From the NCBI RefSeq assembly GCF_014595945.1, contig NZ_JABXWU010000003.1, positions 148,685-212,684 of the forward strand: a stretch of DNA of 64,000 nt, given 5' to 3'. The translations under genes and the position numbers were made by a program. Position 1 is the stretch's first letter; each line of letters begins with the position of its first letter. Shown here piece by piece: positions 62,427 through 64,000 of the stretch. The DNA is from Alkalibacillus aidingensis (lineage in GTDB: Bacteria > Bacillota > Bacilli > Bacillales > Alkalibacillaceae). The notes beneath the pieces are model-generated. The model saw only the letters and a list, made by a program, of their open reading frames with translations, was not told the origin of the DNA and did no database searches.

Positions 62427-62455
62427 ATTATAGATAATTATATAATCGGTTGCAA
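62427..62455 (-). promoter_or_regulatory. SigA-type promoter of trpS
   Basis: On the minus strand TTGCAA (62455-62450), 17 bases, TATAAT (62432-62427). Bases 62456-62639 beyond it are A/T-rich and hold the promoter region of the next plus-strand gene (TATAAT words near 62584 and 62593) but no gene. Confidence 0.8.
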
Positions 62456-62639
62456 GTGATAAATTGTCAGTTAAAAAGAATCACTTTAATGTAAATAAAA
62501 CGGAGGAACTATACCTATTGGTTTATTTTTTCAAAAAATAATATAAATTATAAAAAAAATAACAAAAGTGTCGAAAAACCGATTATAATGTATATAATAG
62601 TTTTAATAGATAAATAGAACAGCTTGGGGGAGAGGCACA

Positions 62640-63860
62640 ATGAATGCGATTCGTTGGATTTTGACGTTAGTCTTGATGATGAGTTTAGTTCAATTGACAT
62701 TACCAGGTCAATTGAATGCTGATGAGGAAGAGGCTACTGTGATGGAAGCTAGTCTGCATTATACTTTTGAGACATCTTTGGAAATGAGAACATTACCAGA
62801 CCCTCTACCACGTTTTACATATGATTCGGGTTTGAACTTTGAGTATCCGGATGCTGTCCGTGGAATCTATGTCACTGGTCATTCTGCTGGGGGTTCACGC
62901 TTTGATGGTTTAATTGAGCTTGTTAATGATACACCTCTTAATTCTATGGTGATTGATGTGAAGGATGATCACGGCAACATTACCTATAAGTTAGATGAGG
63001 ATTCACCTCATTATGACTACTCCAATAATTTCATTAAAGACCCGCGTGAAATGCTTGAACAACTGGAGGAAGAGGAGATTTATCCAATAGCTCGTGTAGT
63101 TGTCTTTAAGGATACTAATTTAGCGATGGATAACCCTGATTGGTCGTTTAAAGAAGATGGCGACGTGTGGATCAACGGTCGTGGGGAAGCCTTTGTTAAT
63201 CCATTTGTTCAAGAGGTTTGGGAGTATAATTTAGAAATTGCCAAACATGCCGCTGAATTAGGTTTCAAAGAGATTCAGTTTGACTATGTTAGATTCCCTG
63301 AAGGTTTTGAAACGCGTGATGAGATTTTAGATTACCGACGTGGCGATTATGAGGATGCTAGTTTAGATAATATTAAAGAACGTGTAAGAGCAGTAAACGA
63401 GTTCGTAGAATATGCTTATGAAGAATTACAGCCATATGATGTTGATGTTTCAGTTGATATTTTCGGATATACGGCTACTATTGAAGAGGCACCAGGAATT
63501 GGTCAAAACTTCTTAGGCATTTCTGAAAATGTTGATGTCATCTCGTCAATGATTTATCCGAGTCATTGGACACCATATTTTGGCATTTCTGAGCCGGATC
63601 GCGAACCATATAATTTAGTCAATGAGTATGCGCAAGTAGAAAATGAGTTACTAGGTCAGTTAGATGAAGCACCTACTTCAAGGCCGTGGATCCAAGACTT
63701 TACTGCAGCTTGGCTATATCCACCAGGGCAATCATTTACTTACGGAATTGACGAAGTAGAAGCACAAATAAGAGCACTATATGATAATGGGATCTACGAA
63801 TATTTACTATGGGACCCGAATAACAACTATACAAGAGGCGTCGATTTTGACCCTCGGTAA
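62640..63860 (+). CDS. DUF4015 putative glycoside hydrolase, secreted
   Basis: 406 residues, ATG at 62640 behind GGGGGAGAGG. Signal peptide at 1-27. The DUF4015 barrel follows: RGIYVTGHSAGGSRFDGLIELVNDTPLNSMVIDVKDDHG, IYPIARVVVFKDTNLA, AAELGFKEIQFDYVRFPEG, VSVDIFGYTA and SSMIYPSHW. Asp and Glu in the FDYVRFPE strand resemble catalytic residues of related TIM-barrel glycosidases. Probably acts on a wall or exopolymer glycan; the substrate is unknown. An IS element starts 26 bases after the stop. Confidence 0.88.
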   Translation: MNAIRWILTLVLMMSLVQLTLPGQLNADEEEATVMEASLHYTFETSLEMRTLPDPLPRFTYDSGLNFEYPDAVRGIYVTGHSAGGSRFDGLIELVNDTPLNSMVIDVKDDHGNITYKLDEDSPHYDYSNNFIKDPREMLEQLEEEEIYPIARVVVFKDTNLAMDNPDWSFKEDGDVWINGRGEAFVNPFVQEVWEYNLEIAKHAAELGFKEIQFDYVRFPEGFETRDEILDYRRGDYEDASLDNIKERVRAVNEFVEYAYEELQPYDVDVSVDIFGYTATIEEAPGIGQNFLGISENVDVISSMIYPSHWTPYFGISEPDREPYNLVNEYAQVENELLGQLDEAPTSRPWIQDFTAAWLYPPGQSFTYGIDEVEAQIRALYDNGIYEYLLWDPNNNYTRGVDFDPR

Positions 63861-63885
63861 TATGAAATTAAAAGTTCCCTCGTTT

Positions 63886-64000
63886 TTGAACTGCACCCCA
63901 AAAAGTGGACAGTATTAAAAAAACTACGTAGCTAAAAGGTGATCCCGATACTGATTCGGGGTCATCTTTTTTAATGTCCACTGATATCTCGATGAATTGT
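63886..64000. mobile_element. One end of an IS3-family (IS150-like) insertion sequence, continues beyond window
   Basis: The end reads TGAACTGCACCCC-AAAAAGTGGACAGT, the form of IS150-group terminal repeats. Just inside, on the minus strand, lies the end of an OrfB transposase. The other end and any target duplication are outside the window. Confidence 0.8.
63924..64000 (-). CDS. IS3-family transposase OrfB, C-terminal end (5' part outside window)
   Basis: The minus-strand frame is open from the window edge to TAG at 63926-63924. The 24 residues visible end in Y-Q-W-T-L-K-K-M-T-P-N-Q-Y-R-D-H-L-L, the well-known C-terminus of IS3/IS150 integrase-type transposases (usual form Y-Q-W-x-L-K-x-M-T-P-x-x-Y-R). 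Whether the rest is intact cannot be told here. Confidence 0.8.
   Translation of the reverse strand, partial: NSSRYQWTLKKMTPNQYRDHLLAT

Overview
The window reads as chromosomal DNA of a low-GC, endospore-forming, salt-adapted member of the Bacillaceae. It holds a complete gerP spore-coat/germination operon, a YhjD-type sporulation protein, Ku plus LigD, ComK and Med. Many predicted proteins are unusually acidic, as in halophilic or haloalkaliphilic bacilli. Gene order follows, with gaps, an arc of the Bacillus subtilis chromosome as I remember it: hemH-hemY, yhfH/yhfI/lplJ, lcfB, comK, yhjD/yhjE, addB-addA, gerPA-F, yisL, yitS/yitT, yitU/yitV/yitW, yjzD, med, fabH-fabF, yjbA, trpS. The species is not identifiable from the sequence alone.

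Layout. 1-4050: end of the haem pathway (hemH, hemY), a tiny Cys-rich YhfH on the minus strand, the YhfI metallohydrolase and the LplJ lipoate ligase. 4212-6930: divergent ku and ligD (non-homologous end joining). 7082-9114: small lipoproteins, small membrane proteins and YwbE. 9128-9247: a strictly 20-bp periodic array in front of lcfB, which also has a FadR-type operator. 11060-13919: a TrpXYZ-type ABC importer. 14447-16140: comK behind an A/T-rich leader, then a SolA-like amine oxidase. 17286-25711: yhjD (minus strand, LexA-like box) diverging from yhjE-addB-addA. 26498-28399: a ZosA-type P-ATPase preceded by a perfect PerR box. 28494-30392: gerPA-F (minus strand). 30596-34122: a run of membrane proteins (DUF418, DUF2157, GDYXXLXY and two small ones). 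34369-37636: rocD, yisL and a membrane-anchored GH13 protein that has lost its catalytic residues. 38199-40921: DegV (minus), YitT and a BsuPI-domain lipoprotein. 41812-46283: D-amino-acid transaminase and a PhnCDEE phosphonate-type importer, all on the minus strand. 46471-49085: small proteins and yitU/yitV/yitW. 49157-49590: a second and third periodic array. 49607-54872: uppP, yjzD, med, fabH (FapR-like operator) and fabF. 55036-59803: an enolase-superfamily enzyme diverging from an OpuC-type quaternary-amine importer. 60258-62455: yjbA and trpS with a T-box leader. 62640-63860: a DUF4015 putative glycosidase. From 63886 the window enters one end of an IS3-family insertion sequence.

How the genes fit together. 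DNA maintenance is well represented (Ku/LigD, AddAB, a LexA-like site), as is spore biology (GerP, YhjD). Competence regulation appears twice (ComK, Med), but comZ is not seen after med. Fatty-acid metabolism has both arms, each with its expected operator: FadR at lcfB and FapR at fabH. Oxidative-stress/metal control appears at zosA. Salt adaptation shows in the acidic proteins and the OpuC-type importer.

Items most worth a second look are: (1) the intergenic 20/21-bp periodic arrays with a short conserved core and alternating unit types; (2) the GH13 pseudoenzyme; (3) an AddB with a destroyed Walker A motif; (4) the enolase-family enzyme beside a quaternary-amine importer. I saw no rRNA, tRNA, CRISPR array, prophage or classical defence island.
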